64,000 nucleotides of DNA. It comes from Jejubacter calystegiae (GTDB taxonomy: Bacteria; Pseudomonadota; Gammaproteobacteria; Enterobacterales; Enterobacteriaceae). Positions 26,434 to 34,950 of this stretch are shown one piece after another. The notes beneath the pieces were generated by a model. That model saw nothing but the letters and a program-made list of their open reading frames with translations, was not told where the DNA came from and made no database searches. The translations under genes and the position numbers were made by a program. The stretch covers positions 806,001 to 870,000 of the forward strand of contig NZ_CP040428.1 in assembly GCF_005671395.1 (NCBI RefSeq). Reading direction: 5' to 3'. How positions within the stretch are numbered: the first letter of the stretch is position 1; the number at the start of each line of letters is the position of its first letter.

Positions 26434-27291
26434 TCAGGCTTCGATCGCGGCTCGCAGCTTTTTCATCGCGTTCTTTTCAAGCTGACGCACACGTTCGGCG
26501 GAAACGCCGTAGCAGTCGGCCAGTTCCTGCAGCGTGCTCTTGTTGTCTTCATCGAGCCAGCGGGCGCGAATAATATGCTGGCTACGCTCGTCCAGACCCT
26601 GCATCGCGTCAGAGAGCTTATCCGCGGCGTGCTCTTCCCAGTTATCATCCTCAATGCCATCGGCAAAGTTCGAGGTTTTGTCCTGCAAAAAGAGCACCGG
26701 CGCCATCGGCTGGCCGTCGTGGGAATCATCGTCGGACGGCATATCGAACGTCATGTCCTGGGCCGCCATTCGCGACTCCATTTCACGCACGTCCTTACTG
26801 CTGACGCCCAGTTCCCTGGCCACCATCTCGACTTCGTCCTGATTAAACCAGCCAAGACGCTGCTTGGTTTTACGCAGGTTGAAGAACAGCTTGCGCTGGG
26901 CTTTGGTGGTCGCCACTTTAACGATACGCCAGTTGCGCAGCACATACTCGTGGATCTCCGCCTTGATCCAGTGAACGGCGAAAGAGACCAGACGCACCCC
27001 GACCTCCGGGTTAAAGCGGCGCACCGCTTTCATCAGGCCGATATTCCCTTCCTGGATCAGGTCCGCCTGCGGCAGGCCATAGCCGGCATAGTTACGAGCG
27101 ATATGAACAACAAAGCGCAGGTGGGACAGGATCAGCTTCTTAGCTGCTTCCAGATCGCCCTGGTAATGCAGCCTTTCAGCAAGCGCCCGCTCTTCCTCAG
27201 CCGACAACATCGGCCAGGCATTGGCGGCCCGGATATAAGACTCCAGGTTACCCACCGGGGCTAAAGCTAAATTTTGCATCTCGTTGGTCAT
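26434..27291 (-). CDS. rpoH: RNA polymerase heat-shock sigma factor RpoH (sigma-32)
   Basis: Sigma-32, 285 residues, nearly identical to the E. coli protein. Region 2 holds [20 protein letters not shown] and [20 protein letters not shown]; the RpoH box region [14 protein letters not shown] is intact; region 4 has [20 protein letters not shown]. One difference is Cys in ADCYGVS (ADRYGVS in K-12). The upstream spacer carries a sigma-E promoter and DnaA box. Thermosensing by mRNA folding, known in E. coli, is likely here but was not modelled. It lies downstream of ftsX, as in K-12. Confidence 0.98.
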   Translation of the reverse strand: MTNEMQNLALAPVGNLESYIRAANAWPMLSAEEERALAERLHYQGDLEAAKKLILSHLRFVVHIARNYAGYGLPQADLIQEGNIGLMKAVRRFNPEVGVRLVSFAVHWIKAEIHEYVLRNWRIVKVATTKAQRKLFFNLRKTKQRLGWFNQDEVEMVARELGVSSKDVREMESRMAAQDMTFDMPSDDDSHDGQPMAPVLFLQDKTSNFADGIEDDNWEEHAADKLSDAMQGLDERSQHIIRARWLDEDNKSTLQELADCYGVSAERVRQLEKNAMKKLRAAIEA

Positions 27292-27390
27292 TCAAATCCT
27301 CACAATTCTTTTTTACTCCGCGTCGTCCCCATCAGGCAACGCCGCTCCGGAGCGACATTTGCTGTTGCGAGCATACGCGCTTCAGTAACA

Positions 27391-27417
27391 TCAGACAGTG
27401 ATTTTATCCACAAGTTC
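27391..27417 (-). promoter_or_regulatory. Sigma-E promoter of rpoH (equivalent to E. coli P3)
   Basis: On the minus strand GAACTT (27417-27412) and TCTGA (27395-27391) are 16 nt apart, matching the E. coli rpoH P3 promoter almost base for base. It links heat-shock sigma synthesis to envelope stress. Confidence 0.85.
27404..27412 (+). promoter_or_regulatory. DnaA box in the rpoH promoter region
   Basis: TTATCCACA is a perfect consensus DnaA box lying inside the sigma-E promoter spacer. In E. coli DnaA represses rpoH promoters P3 and P4 through sites at this place. Confidence 0.75.
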
Positions 27418-27502
27418 AATGTCGAATTGTGAATAAGAATATCAAAAAAATGTGACGATGCTATGAAAGCGCAGGCAGGGAGTAGAAAGAGTCAACATAC
27501 TG

Positions 27503-27542
27503 CTCATTCCCTGCTGACGGGATCTCGCAAGCAGGGAATGAG
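27503..27542. repeat. 13-bp perfect inverted repeat between ftsX and rpoH
   Basis: CTCATTCCCTGCT and AGCAGGGAATGAG are perfectly complementary across a 14-nt loop, 16 nt after the ftsX stop. No T-run follows on the minus strand. It may be an ftsX 3' structure, an attenuator ahead of rpoH, or a protein site. TATACT overlaps its edge (27549-27544 on the minus strand). Confidence 0.7.
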
Positions 27543-27557
27543 TATACCAGAGATTTA

Positions 27558-28631
27558 TCAGTCAGGGGTAAAGTGACGTAAATGTTGCACAGTGGCAAGC
27601 CAGGCTGCCACCCAACCAATCATCGAGGAGACCAGTAGCAGCAGCAGACACTCGTCGAATGACAGGCCGCTGAGTTCGAACTTAGTACCAAACACCCGGG
27701 CCACTTCGCTAACGGCAGACGAAAGCCGCAGCACCAGCACCTCTGACAGAATCAACGACAGAAAAGCGCCGCTAAAGCCCAGCAGCGCCCCGCCGTACAG
27801 GAAGGGACGCAGAATAAAGCCGTCGGTGGCGCCAATCAGCTTCTGCACGTTGATCGTGTCGCGGCGGGCGAAGATGCTCAACCGCACGCTGTTGCCGATA
27901 ACCAGGAACACTGCGGCGACCATCAGCACGCCGATCATTGCCGCCACGCGGCCCACCAGTCCGGTCAGCGCCGCCAGCCGGGCAAACCAGCTGTCGTCCA
28001 TACGCACTTCATCAATTCCCTGAACCCGGGAAATTCTGTCACGTAGCGTATTCAGCGAATCGGTCCCCTGGAAGTCTACCTTCGGCTCCACCACCGCCAC
28101 GGCCGGTAGCGGGTTTTCTTCCAGCATATCCAGCGCGCCGCCAAAGCCGGACCAGTTACGGAATTCCCCCAGGGCTTCGTCTCTGGAGAGGTAGTTCACC
28201 TTCTCTACCCCCTCTTCGCTCTGAATCTGCGCCACCACCTGCTGGGCTGCGCTATCATCCAGCGTCTTATCCATATAAACGGTGATTTGCGGAGAGGGAT
28301 AATACTGGGTCGCCGCATGGTTCACGTTTTTGTACACCATGTAGCAGACGCTCGGCAGCGTCAGGGAGATGGCAATCACCATCACTGTCAGAAAGGTGGC
28401 GAAGGGTTTATCCCGCAGATCCTGCAGGGCTCCCTGCCAGGCATAGCGAAACTGTTCGTTAACGCCGCCCTTCACGCCCTTGCGCCTTGGCTGGGAGGAA
28501 CGATTACCGCCGCTACTGACCCGCTGTTTCGCCAGGCGGCCCAGTTCGCCCAGTCGACCGGAGGATTTCCCGCCGCGCGGGTTCCGGCTGTTAAATTGCT
28601 TGATCCTGGATACCAGCTTGCGTCTATTCAC
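27558..28631 (-). CDS. ftsX: Cell-division protein FtsX
   Basis: Membrane partner of FtsE, 357 residues (E. coli 352). Together they act at the septum and activate periplasmic amidases through EnvC. A basic cytoplasmic N-terminus (residues 1-70, rich in Arg, Gly and Ser) differs from K-12, but from [20 protein letters not shown] onward the match is very close. Four membrane helices, a periplasmic loop ([14 protein letters not shown] to [13 protein letters not shown]) and [19 protein letters not shown] are seen. The start is GTG at 28631, overlapping ftsE by 8 nt. Confidence 0.97.
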   Translation of the reverse strand: MNRRKLVSRIKQFNSRNPRGGKSSGRLGELGRLAKQRVSSGGNRSSQPRRKGVKGGVNEQFRYAWQGALQDLRDKPFATFLTVMVIAISLTLPSVCYMVYKNVNHAATQYYPSPQITVYMDKTLDDSAAQQVVAQIQSEEGVEKVNYLSRDEALGEFRNWSGFGGALDMLEENPLPAVAVVEPKVDFQGTDSLNTLRDRISRVQGIDEVRMDDSWFARLAALTGLVGRVAAMIGVLMVAAVFLVIGNSVRLSIFARRDTINVQKLIGATDGFILRPFLYGGALLGFSGAFLSLILSEVLVLRLSSAVSEVARVFGTKFELSGLSFDECLLLLLVSSMIGWVAAWLATVQHLRHFTPD

Positions 28632-29292
28632 CGGCGGCGCCTCCGTGCAGATGTCCTTCGCTCAGGTTCAGCACCCGATACGGGCACCGTGAAATCAGCG
28701 CAAGGTCGTGGGTCGCCATCAGCACCGTGACCCCTACGCGGTTAAACTCCTCGAACAGGCGCAGAATGCCTTCCGACAGGGCGCCGTCCAGGTTACCGGT
28801 CGGTTCATCCGCCAGCAACACGGCGGGCTTATTCACCACGGCGCGGGCGATGCCCACCCGCTGTTGTTCACCACCGGAAAGCTGAATAGGAAAACTTTTC
28901 GCTTTGTCGAGCAGCCCGACCTTGTCCAGCGCCGCGCTGACGCGGCGGCGAATATCTTCACCGCTGGCACCCGCAATAATCAGCGGGATCGCCACGTTGT
29001 CATATACGGTACGGTCCATTAACAGGTGGTGGTCCTGGAAAATCATGCCGATCTGACGTCGCAGGAAGGGAACCTCACGCGCTTTCAGGCGGCTGATATC
29101 ATGGCCGCCAAACCAGATCTGGCCAGCGCTGGGACGTTCAATGCCGCAAATCAGCTTTAACAGGGTGCTTTTCCCGGCCCCTGAGTGGCCGGTCAGAAAC
29201 GCCATCTCGCCCTGTCGCAGATGGAAAGAGACGCCCTGCAGCGCTTTCCTCCCGCCGCGATAGGCCTTGCTGACTTGTTCAAAGCGAATCAT
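28624..29292 (-). CDS. ftsE: Cell-division ATP-binding protein FtsE
   Basis: ABC-type ATPase that works with FtsX in septal peptidoglycan hydrolysis, 222 residues as in E. coli. Walker [11 protein letters not shown]-loop [19 protein letters not shown], signature [15 protein letters not shown] and Walker [13 protein letters not shown] are present. The ATG at 29292 lies 2 nt after the ftsY stop with AGAGGAT inside the end of ftsY; an in-frame TTG 6 nt upstream overlaps ftsY and is less likely. Confidence 0.97.
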   Translation of the reverse strand: MIRFEQVSKAYRGGRKALQGVSFHLRQGEMAFLTGHSGAGKSTLLKLICGIERPSAGQIWFGGHDISRLKAREVPFLRRQIGMIFQDHHLLMDRTVYDNVAIPLIIAGASGEDIRRRVSAALDKVGLLDKAKSFPIQLSGGEQQRVGIARAVVNKPAVLLADEPTGNLDGALSEGILRLFEEFNRVGVTVLMATHDLALISRCPYRVLNLSEGHLHGGAAGE

Positions 29293-29294
29293 AG

Positions 29295-30887
29295 TCAATC
29301 CTCTCGGGCAAACAGTGCCTCAATAAAATCGTCCGCGTTGAAGGGACGTAAATCTTCAATCCGCTCACCGACGCCGATGTAGCGAATCGGAATACCAAAC
29401 TGGTCCGCCACAGAGAAGATGACTCCCCCTTTCGCGGTCCCATCCAGTTTGGTCAGGGTGATGCCAGTCAGGCCCACTGCTTCATGGAACAGTTTCGCCT
29501 GGCTAACGGCGTTCTGGCCGGTGCTGGCATCAATGGTGAGCATAACCTCATGGGGCGCCTCTTCGTCCAGCTTTTTCATCACCCGCACGATCTTCTTAAG
29601 CTCTTCCATCAGGTGCGCCTTGTTCTGCAAACGCCCTGCGGTATCGGCGATCAGTACGTCGACATCCCGCGCTTTGGCGGCCTGAATGGCGTCGAAAATC
29701 ACCGAGGCGGAGTCGGCACCGGTATGCTGCGCCACCACAGGAATATCGTTACGCTGGCCCCAGACCTGGAGCTGTTCCACCGCGGCGGCGCGGAAGGTAT
29801 CCCCCGCAGCCAGCATCACCGACTTACCCTGCTGCTGAAACTGACGCGCCAGCTTGCCGATGGTGGTGGTCTTACCCACGCCGTTAACGCCAACCATCAG
29901 GATCACGAACGGGGTTTTACCTTCTACGTTCAGCGGTTCGTCCACCTTCGCCAGGATACCGCTCATCTCATCTTTCAGCAGGCCGTAGAGCGCTTCGGCG
30001 TCGCGCAGCTGCTTACGGGAAGCCCCTTCGGTCAGGTTAGCGATGATCTTACGCGTGGTTTCTACGCCAACGTCCGCCACCAGCAGCTGTTCTTCCAGCT
30101 CCTCAAACAGTTCGTCGTCAATCTTCTTACCGCGGAACAGGCTGATAAAGCCGGAGCCCAGATTCTGTTTGGTTTTCACCAGGCTGCGTTTCAGACGCGC
30201 GAAGAAGCCCTCTTTGGTCGGCTTTTCCTGTTCTGCCTGAGCGGCAGGCTGCGGCGCTTCTGCTTCTGCTTCTGCTTCTGCTTCTGCTTCTGCTTCTGCT
30301 TCTGCTTCTGCACGATCCTCGTCAGGCGCAGCGGATTGCGCAACCGCCTCTTGCTGTTCCTGCTCCGGCGCGGCATCCGCAACGGGCGCCTGCGCGTCGG
30401 CTTCATCTTCCGCCAACTGGCCTGACGCACTGTCGCGCAGTTCGGCGCGGGCGATATCCAGCTCTTCGTCTACGATACGCGACTGCTCATCCTGCCAGAC
30501 GTCGCGACCAGCCGATTCAGGTTCCGGCTCCGGCGCCTTATCTTCAACAACCGGCGCTTCCGGCTGTGTTTCGCTTAACGGTTCACGGGGTTGTTCTTGC
30601 TCTTCCGGCGGCTGCGGATGCGGTTTCTCGCTTTCCGTCAGTTGCTCATTGATCTCCACCACCGAGTGGGCAAATTTTTCAGACTCTTCCTCAGAGTGAG
30701 GAGCCTGTTCTACAGGGGTTGCCGACTCTGACGACTCGACGGAGGCAGGCGCCTCTTCGCGCGGTGGCTGCTCTGTGCCGTCAGTGGCCTCTTCCTGGGG
30801 TTGCTGTTCGGCTTCCGGCTCCTTTGCCAGGTCCTTCTGGCCGAATCCCAGCCAGGAAAAAAGGCCCCTTTTTTTCTCTTTTGCCAT
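29295..30887 (-). CDS. ftsY: Signal recognition particle receptor FtsY
   Basis: SRP receptor GTPase, 530 residues, delivering ribosome-nascent chain complexes to the translocon. MAKEKKRGLFSWLGFGQK is the conserved membrane-targeting N-terminus; an acidic A domain runs to about residue 225. The NG domain follows, with GVNGVGKTTTIGKLA, DTFRAAAVEQL, DTAGRLQNK and TKLDGTAKGG. The A domain contains an alternating Glu-Ala tract near residues 193-211, encoded by nine tandem hexanucleotides. The ATG at 30887 matches the E. coli start. It heads ftsYEX. Confidence 0.97.
   Translation of the reverse strand: MAKEKKRGLFSWLGFGQKDLAKEPEAEQQPQEEATDGTEQPPREEAPASVESSESATPVEQAPHSEEESEKFAHSVVEINEQLTESEKPHPQPPEEQEQPREPLSETQPEAPVVEDKAPEPEPESAGRDVWQDEQSRIVDEELDIARAELRDSASGQLAEDEADAQAPVADAAPEQEQQEAVAQSAAPDEDRAEAEAEAEAEAEAEAEAEAPQPAAQAEQEKPTKEGFFARLKRSLVKTKQNLGSGFISLFRGKKIDDELFEELEEQLLVADVGVETTRKIIANLTEGASRKQLRDAEALYGLLKDEMSGILAKVDEPLNVEGKTPFVILMVGVNGVGKTTTIGKLARQFQQQGKSVMLAAGDTFRAAAVEQLQVWGQRNDIPVVAQHTGADSASVIFDAIQAAKARDVDVLIADTAGRLQNKAHLMEELKKIVRVMKKLDEEAPHEVMLTIDASTGQNAVSQAKLFHEAVGLTGITLTKLDGTAKGGVIFSVADQFGIPIRYIGVGERIEDLRPFNADDFIEALFARED
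30256..30309. repeat. Hexanucleotide tandem repeat (9 copies) inside ftsY
   Basis: GCTTCT is repeated nine times without interruption (AGAAGC on the coding strand), encoding (Glu-Ala)n. The unit is a multiple of three, so slippage would change protein length without a frameshift. Confidence 0.95.
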
Positions 30888-31080
30888 TGGCGACCATGCT
30901 CCTCGCTGTTGATTCATGGCGCAGCCCCGTCTTCTGCGCGGACGGGAGCCTGATTATGAAATAAATTGAATGCGTTAGTTTAACACTTTCCCGGGCTGGC
31001 AGCACTCCAGGTGATTAAGGTTTCCCCCGCCTTCCGGGCCCGCTAAAATAGCCGGTCAGAATCGCATTTTAGTGAGAGTT

Positions 31081-31668
31081 ATGAAAAGACCCCATAGCGC
31101 AGGCGGCGGCCAGATCCGAATTATCGGCGGTCAGTGGCGTAGCCGAAAACTCCCGGTGCCGGACAGCCCCGGACTGCGCCCCACCACCGACCGGGTGCGG
31201 GAAACGCTGTTTAACTGGCTGGCTCCCTGGGTAACCCGGGCGCGCTGCCTCGATTGCTTCGCAGGTAGCGGCGCTCTGGGGCTGGAGGCGCTCTCCCGCT
31301 ACGCCGCCAGCGCGACGCTGCTGGAAAAGGATCGCATCGTGGCCCAGCAGTTGCGTAAGAACCTGGAGACGCTTAAGGCTCCCCAGGGCGAGGTAGTCAA
31401 CACCGATACCCTGAGCTTTCTTGCCCGCCCGGGCACACCCTTTGATCTCGTGTTTGTCGATCCGCCATTTCGAAAAGGGCTGCTAAACGAGACCCTTCAC
31501 CTGCTGGAGCACAACGGCTGGCTGGCCGACGAAGCGCTGATCTATGTGGAAAGCGAAGTCGAAAACGGCCCCCCGAACGTGCCGCACACCTGGTCACTAC
31601 ACCGGGAAAAGGTCGCAGGCCAGGTGGCCTGGCGCCTCTATCATCGCGAAGTAACTACTGGAGAATAA
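31081..31668 (+). CDS. rsmD: 16S rRNA (guanine-966-N2)-methyltransferase RsmD
   Basis: Methylates G966 of 16S rRNA in the assembled 30S subunit; 195 residues. It matches E. coli RsmD: GQIRIIGGQWRSRKLPVPDS, LRPTTDRVRETLFNWLAPW, CLDCFAGSGALGLEALSRYA (SAM-binding) and the catalytic DPPF motif in VFVDPPFRKGL. The ATG at 31081 is preferred, as in E. coli; an in-frame start 9 nt upstream is possible. It is divergent from ftsY and followed 3 nt later by yhhL. Confidence 0.97.
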   Translation: MKRPHSAGGGQIRIIGGQWRSRKLPVPDSPGLRPTTDRVRETLFNWLAPWVTRARCLDCFAGSGALGLEALSRYAASATLLEKDRIVAQQLRKNLETLKAPQGEVVNTDTLSFLARPGTPFDLVFVDPPFRKGLLNETLHLLEHNGWLADEALIYVESEVENGPPNVPHTWSLHREKVAGQVAWRLYHREVTTGE

Positions 31669-31671
31669 AAA

Positions 31672-31956
31672 ATGTTAATTAATCTGGGGCGCCTGCTCAT
31701 GCTCGGGGTGTGGGGCTTTATGCTGCTCAACCTGGTGCAGCCCTTTCCTCGTCCGCTCAATATCTTCGTTAATGTGGCGATGGTTTTCACCATCCTGATG
31801 CACGGCCTGCAGCTGACCCTGCTGAAGGCCTCTCAGGCTGCCGATAAAAATGGTAAAGCCGACCAGCCGCTGGGCGCCGCCCAGCAGATCCGAATCTTCC
31901 TGTTTGGGGTGTTCGAACTACTGGCCTGGCAGAAGAAACAGCAGCAGAAACGTTAA
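31672..31956 (+). CDS. yhhL: YhhL, DUF1145 membrane protein
   Basis: Small inner-membrane protein of unknown function (DUF1145), 94 residues with two or three hydrophobic segments. MLINLGRLLMLGVWGFMLLN, PFPRPLNIFVNVAMVFT and RIFLFGVFELLAWQKK match E. coli YhhL. It is probably co-transcribed with rsmD. Its stop overlaps that of the convergent yhhM by 4 nt. Confidence 0.93.
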   Translation: MLINLGRLLMLGVWGFMLLNLVQPFPRPLNIFVNVAMVFTILMHGLQLTLLKASQAADKNGKADQPLGAAQQIRIFLFGVFELLAWQKKQQQKR

Positions 31957-32309
31957 CGGGTAGAAAAACCTTCAAACCGCGTGCCGCGATACTGTAGCGT
32001 GCCTGCCTGTCCGGGCGTTAGCTGCTGGTACTGCGTGGCACTTACCCGAAAGCGCAACGCTTCGCCTCCTTGCTGGGGGAGAAAGCTGACTTCATAACGT
32101 AAGGTATCCTCCGGCGGCGTCACCTGACGCTGCCGCGATCGTCGTTCGCTCGCGGGCGTCTGACTCTTTTCTTCCACCACCGCCTGGCGCGTTTGCAGCG
32201 GCGCCGCATCATTCAGCGCATTCTGACGTCGCTGGTGCATATAGCGAAATGAGGCGAGCACCACAATTAGTGCAATGATAATTATGAAGAAAAGCGGCAT
32301 TTTATTCAT
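31953..32309 (-). CDS. yhhM: YhhM, DUF2500 membrane-anchored protein
   Basis: Protein of unknown function (DUF2500), 118 residues. One N-terminal membrane helix (MPLFFIIIIALIVVLASF) is followed by a basic linker and a soluble domain ending LTPGQAGTLQYRGTRFEGF, as in E. coli YhhM. It is convergent with yhhL and divergent from yhhN, which is the K-12 order. Confidence 0.93.
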   Translation of the reverse strand: MNKMPLFFIIIIALIVVLASFRYMHQRRQNALNDAAPLQTRQAVVEEKSQTPASERRSRQRQVTPPEDTLRYEVSFLPQQGGEALRFRVSATQYQQLTPGQAGTLQYRGTRFEGFSTR

Positions 32310-32448
32310 TTGACTGTCTCTGCTTTGCCGGTAGATTTAAGAATAGCCTGCACAAAGTGCTCTTGTCATTCCCGCTCCGGCGCACCAGACTGGAGACAGG
32401 ACCGTACGCCGCGAGCGTGCCTAATCATAACGGATTCAGAGGCTTAAT

Positions 32449-33075
32449 ATGCTGTGGTCATTTATCGCTGTCTTCTTTTCCGGCTGGCTGTATGTGGATG
32501 CCACCTACCGCGGGCCCGCCTGGCAACGTTGGGTATTTAAACCCATTACCCTGTTACTGCTGCTGATGCTGGCCTGGCAGGCGCCGATGTTCAGCGCTAT
32601 CGGCTATCTGGTGGTGGCGGGGCTGCTGGCCAGTATGGTGGGGGATGCGCTAACGATGCTGCCCGGCCAGCGCATGCTCTACGCCATTGGCGCCTTCTTC
32701 CTTTCCCATCTGCTCTATACCATCTGGTTCGCCAGCAGTATGGCGCTTAACTTTTTCTGGCCGATTCCGCTGGCGCTGCTCATCATCGGCGCTCTGCTTA
32801 TCGCCGCCATCTGGACCCGGCTGGAAACCTTCCGCTGGCCGGTCTGCACCTTTATCGGTATGACGCTGGTGATGGTGTGGCTGGCGGCGGAGCAGTGGTT
32901 CCTGCGCCCCACCGCCACCGCGCTTTCGGGATTTATCGGCGCCGCTCTGCTGCTGCTCGGCAATATTATCTGGCTGATTAGCCACTATCGCCGCAGCTTC
33001 CGCGCCGCCAATGCGGTAGGGGCCGCCTGCTACTTCGCCGGTCACTTTATGATCGTGCGCGCACTTTATCTGTAA
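32449..33075 (+). CDS. yhhN: YhhN, TMEM86-family membrane protein
   Basis: Inner-membrane protein of the YhhN/TMEM86 family, 208 residues with about eight hydrophobic segments. Eukaryotic TMEM86B is a lysoplasmalogenase, but the bacterial function is not established. [19 protein letters not shown] and the following [12 protein letters not shown] carry the conserved Asp and His expected for the family. In K-12 zntA follows; here a TRAP transporter on the opposite strand takes that place. Confidence 0.92.
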   Translation: MLWSFIAVFFSGWLYVDATYRGPAWQRWVFKPITLLLLLMLAWQAPMFSAIGYLVVAGLLASMVGDALTMLPGQRMLYAIGAFFLSHLLYTIWFASSMALNFFWPIPLALLIIGALLIAAIWTRLETFRWPVCTFIGMTLVMVWLAAEQWFLRPTATALSGFIGAALLLLGNIIWLISHYRRSFRAANAVGAACYFAGHFMIVRALYL

Positions 33076-33080
33076 CCCGT

Positions 33081-33102
33081 GCGGGCGACCCGGGTCGCCC
33101 GC
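33081..33102. terminator. 22-nt perfect palindrome between yhhN and the TRAP genes
   Basis: GCGGGCGAC, CCGG, GTCGCCCGC form a perfectly self-complementary 22-mer between the convergent yhhN and dctM-like genes. As RNA it would give a 9-bp GC stem from either strand; no T-run follows. Confidence 0.65.
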
Positions 33103-34388
33103 TACATCATCCCCAGCAGTTTCGGCAGCCAGAGCGAGATAGCCGGTATCCAGGTAATCAACGCCAGTACCACCAGCAGCACGCCGTAAAACGGCAGCAT
33201 ATTGCGCACCACGGTTTCAATATTCTGCTTACTGACCGCGCTGGCGACGAACAGCACCGACCCCACTGGCGGCGTAATCAGGCCAATCCCCAGATTGACC
33301 ATCATAATCATGCCGAAATGTACCGGATCGATACCCAGCGCGTTGGTGACCGGCAGCAACACCGGCGTCAGAATCAGGATAATCGGCGCCATATCCATCA
33401 GGGTGCCAATCAACAGCAGCAGGATGTTGATATACATCAGGATGACGTATTTGTTATCCGACAGCGAAGTGAAGAATTCAGTGATCCGCGTCGGGAGTTG
33501 CATCCAGGTCATCACCGCGCCGAACCCGGCAGCAAAGCCAATCAGGATCATCACGATGGTCACCGTCTTCACCGTGCGGAACATCAGCTTCGGTAATTCG
33601 TTCCAGCGGTAGTCGCGATAGATAAACATGGTGACGAAAAAGGCCCACAGACAGGCTACCGCCGCCGATTCGGTCGCGGTGAAGATGCCGGAAAGTATAC
33701 CGCCCAGGATAATGACCACCGTCATCAGCCCCCACAGGGCATCCATACTGATCTTCAGCGCCGCTTTCAGAGTGACAGGTTCCCCTTTCGGGTAGCCGCG
33801 ACGCCGGGCGAACAGCATACACATCAGCATCAGCGAACCACCGAGTAGTAGCCCCGGCAACACCCCGGCGATAAACAGCGCGGCGACCGAAACCGTTCCC
33901 CCCGCCGCCAGCGAGTAAATCACCGAGTTATGGCTGGGCGGAATCAGGATCGCCTGCACCGAGCCGCTGGCGGTCACCGCCGCGGCGTAGGCCCGCGGAT
34001 AGCCTTTCTTTTCCATTTCCGGAATCATCACGCTACCCACCGAGGCGGTGTCCGCCACCGACGAGCCGGAAATAGCGCCAAAAAAGGTGGAGGCCATAAT
34101 ATTTACCAGCGACAAACCACCGCGGATAAAGCCGACGAACAGATAGGCGAAGTTCACCAGACGTTGGGCGATACCGCCCTCCGCCATAATGGCTCCCGCC
34201 AGAATAAAAAAGGGTATCGCCAGCAGGGTAAACTTATTCACCCCGCTGGTTATCTGAATCATCAGCGCTTCCAGCGGCAGGCCAATCCACAGTGCGCCCA
34301 CTACCGCGCTCAGTCCCACCGCGAAAGCGACGGGCATGCCCACGGCCAGCAGCGCCGCCAGAGTCAGTAATAACACCAGTGCGTCCAT
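33102..34388 (-). CDS. TRAP transporter large permease, DctM family
   Basis: Large membrane subunit of a tripartite ATP-independent periplasmic transporter, 428 residues with about 12 hydrophobic segments. Typical blocks are LLAIPFFILAGAIMAEGGIA, STFFGAISGSSVADTASVGS, YPRAYAAAVTASGSVQAILIPPS (split) and NLGIGLITPPVGSVLFV. GGAGGTAACGG precedes the ATG. It follows the small permease by 13 nt. It forms the ion-coupled channel for whatever the DctP protein binds. Confidence 0.92.
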   Translation of the reverse strand: MDALVLLLTLAALLAVGMPVAFAVGLSAVVGALWIGLPLEALMIQITSGVNKFTLLAIPFFILAGAIMAEGGIAQRLVNFAYLFVGFIRGGLSLVNIMASTFFGAISGSSVADTASVGSVMIPEMEKKGYPRAYAAAVTASGSVQAILIPPSHNSVIYSLAAGGTVSVAALFIAGVLPGLLLGGSLMLMCMLFARRRGYPKGEPVTLKAALKISMDALWGLMTVVIILGGILSGIFTATESAAVACLWAFFVTMFIYRDYRWNELPKLMFRTVKTVTIVMILIGFAAGFGAVMTWMQLPTRITEFFTSLSDNKYVILMYINILLLLIGTLMDMAPIILILTPVLLPVTNALGIDPVHFGMIMMVNLGIGLITPPVGSVLFVASAVSKQNIETVVRNMLPFYGVLLVVLALITWIPAISLWLPKLLGMM

Positions 34389-34401
34389 CCGTTACCTCCG
34401 T

Positions 34402-34911
34402 CTATTCCGGGTTGCCAAGCATCACCAGCGGTCGCTGGGCCTGAGAGCCAAACAGCAGTCGCTCGATAACGAACAGAATCAGAATGGCCGAACCCACCGG
34501 CAGCGGCAGGTAGGTTTGTCCGGCGGTGAGTAGCGGGAACTCCGCCACCGGCTGGTGCCACAGTCCCTGGCACAAAAAGAAGCTGTACCACAGCATCAGC
34601 GCCGAAATCACCAGCATCAGCAGATCCACCAGCCGCGCCAGCAAGCGCTGACAGCCTTCCGGCACCCTGTCGGTCAACATTTTGACGGCAATATGCCCGC
34701 CCGCGCGGTAGCTGACCGCAGCGCCAATAAAGGTAAAAGTCACCATACAGAGGATAGCTACCGGCTCCGGCCATGGAATGCCGCGGTTCAGAACGTAGCG
34801 GAAGAAGATTCCCACCGGAATCACCACGGTCATCACCAGCAATGCCATGCCGGAAACCACCATAGCGGCCAGGTACAGGCGATCCATCCACGTGATATAG
34901 AGACGGGCCAT
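34402..34911 (-). CDS. TRAP transporter small permease, DctQ family
   Basis: Four-helix membrane subunit of the TRAP system, 169 residues. VSGMALLVMTVVIPVGIFFRYVLNRGIPW contains the family FxRYV motif (FFRYVLNRGIPWPEP), and VSYRAGGHIAVKMLTDR carries the conserved GHI region. It lies between the binding protein and large permease genes on the same strand and is clearly co-transcribed. Confidence 0.88.
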   Translation of the reverse strand: MARLYITWMDRLYLAAMVVSGMALLVMTVVIPVGIFFRYVLNRGIPWPEPVAILCMVTFTFIGAAVSYRAGGHIAVKMLTDRVPEGCQRLLARLVDLLMLVISALMLWYSFFLCQGLWHQPVAEFPLLTAGQTYLPLPVGSAILILFVIERLLFGSQAQRPLVMLGNPE

Positions 34912-34950
34912 AGGTCCTCCCTAAGGGCCGGGCTAATACCCGGCCACAGG

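Noticed and set aside
30256-30309. CRISPR-like repeat
   Set aside because: The 6-nt units are contiguous without spacers and encode Glu-Ala in frame within ftsY.
29484-30425. Plus-strand frame of 313 codons opposite ftsY
   Set aside because: It is antisense to the conserved NG domain and Glu-Ala tract, giving low-complexity Phe/Cys repeats; a shadow of ftsY.
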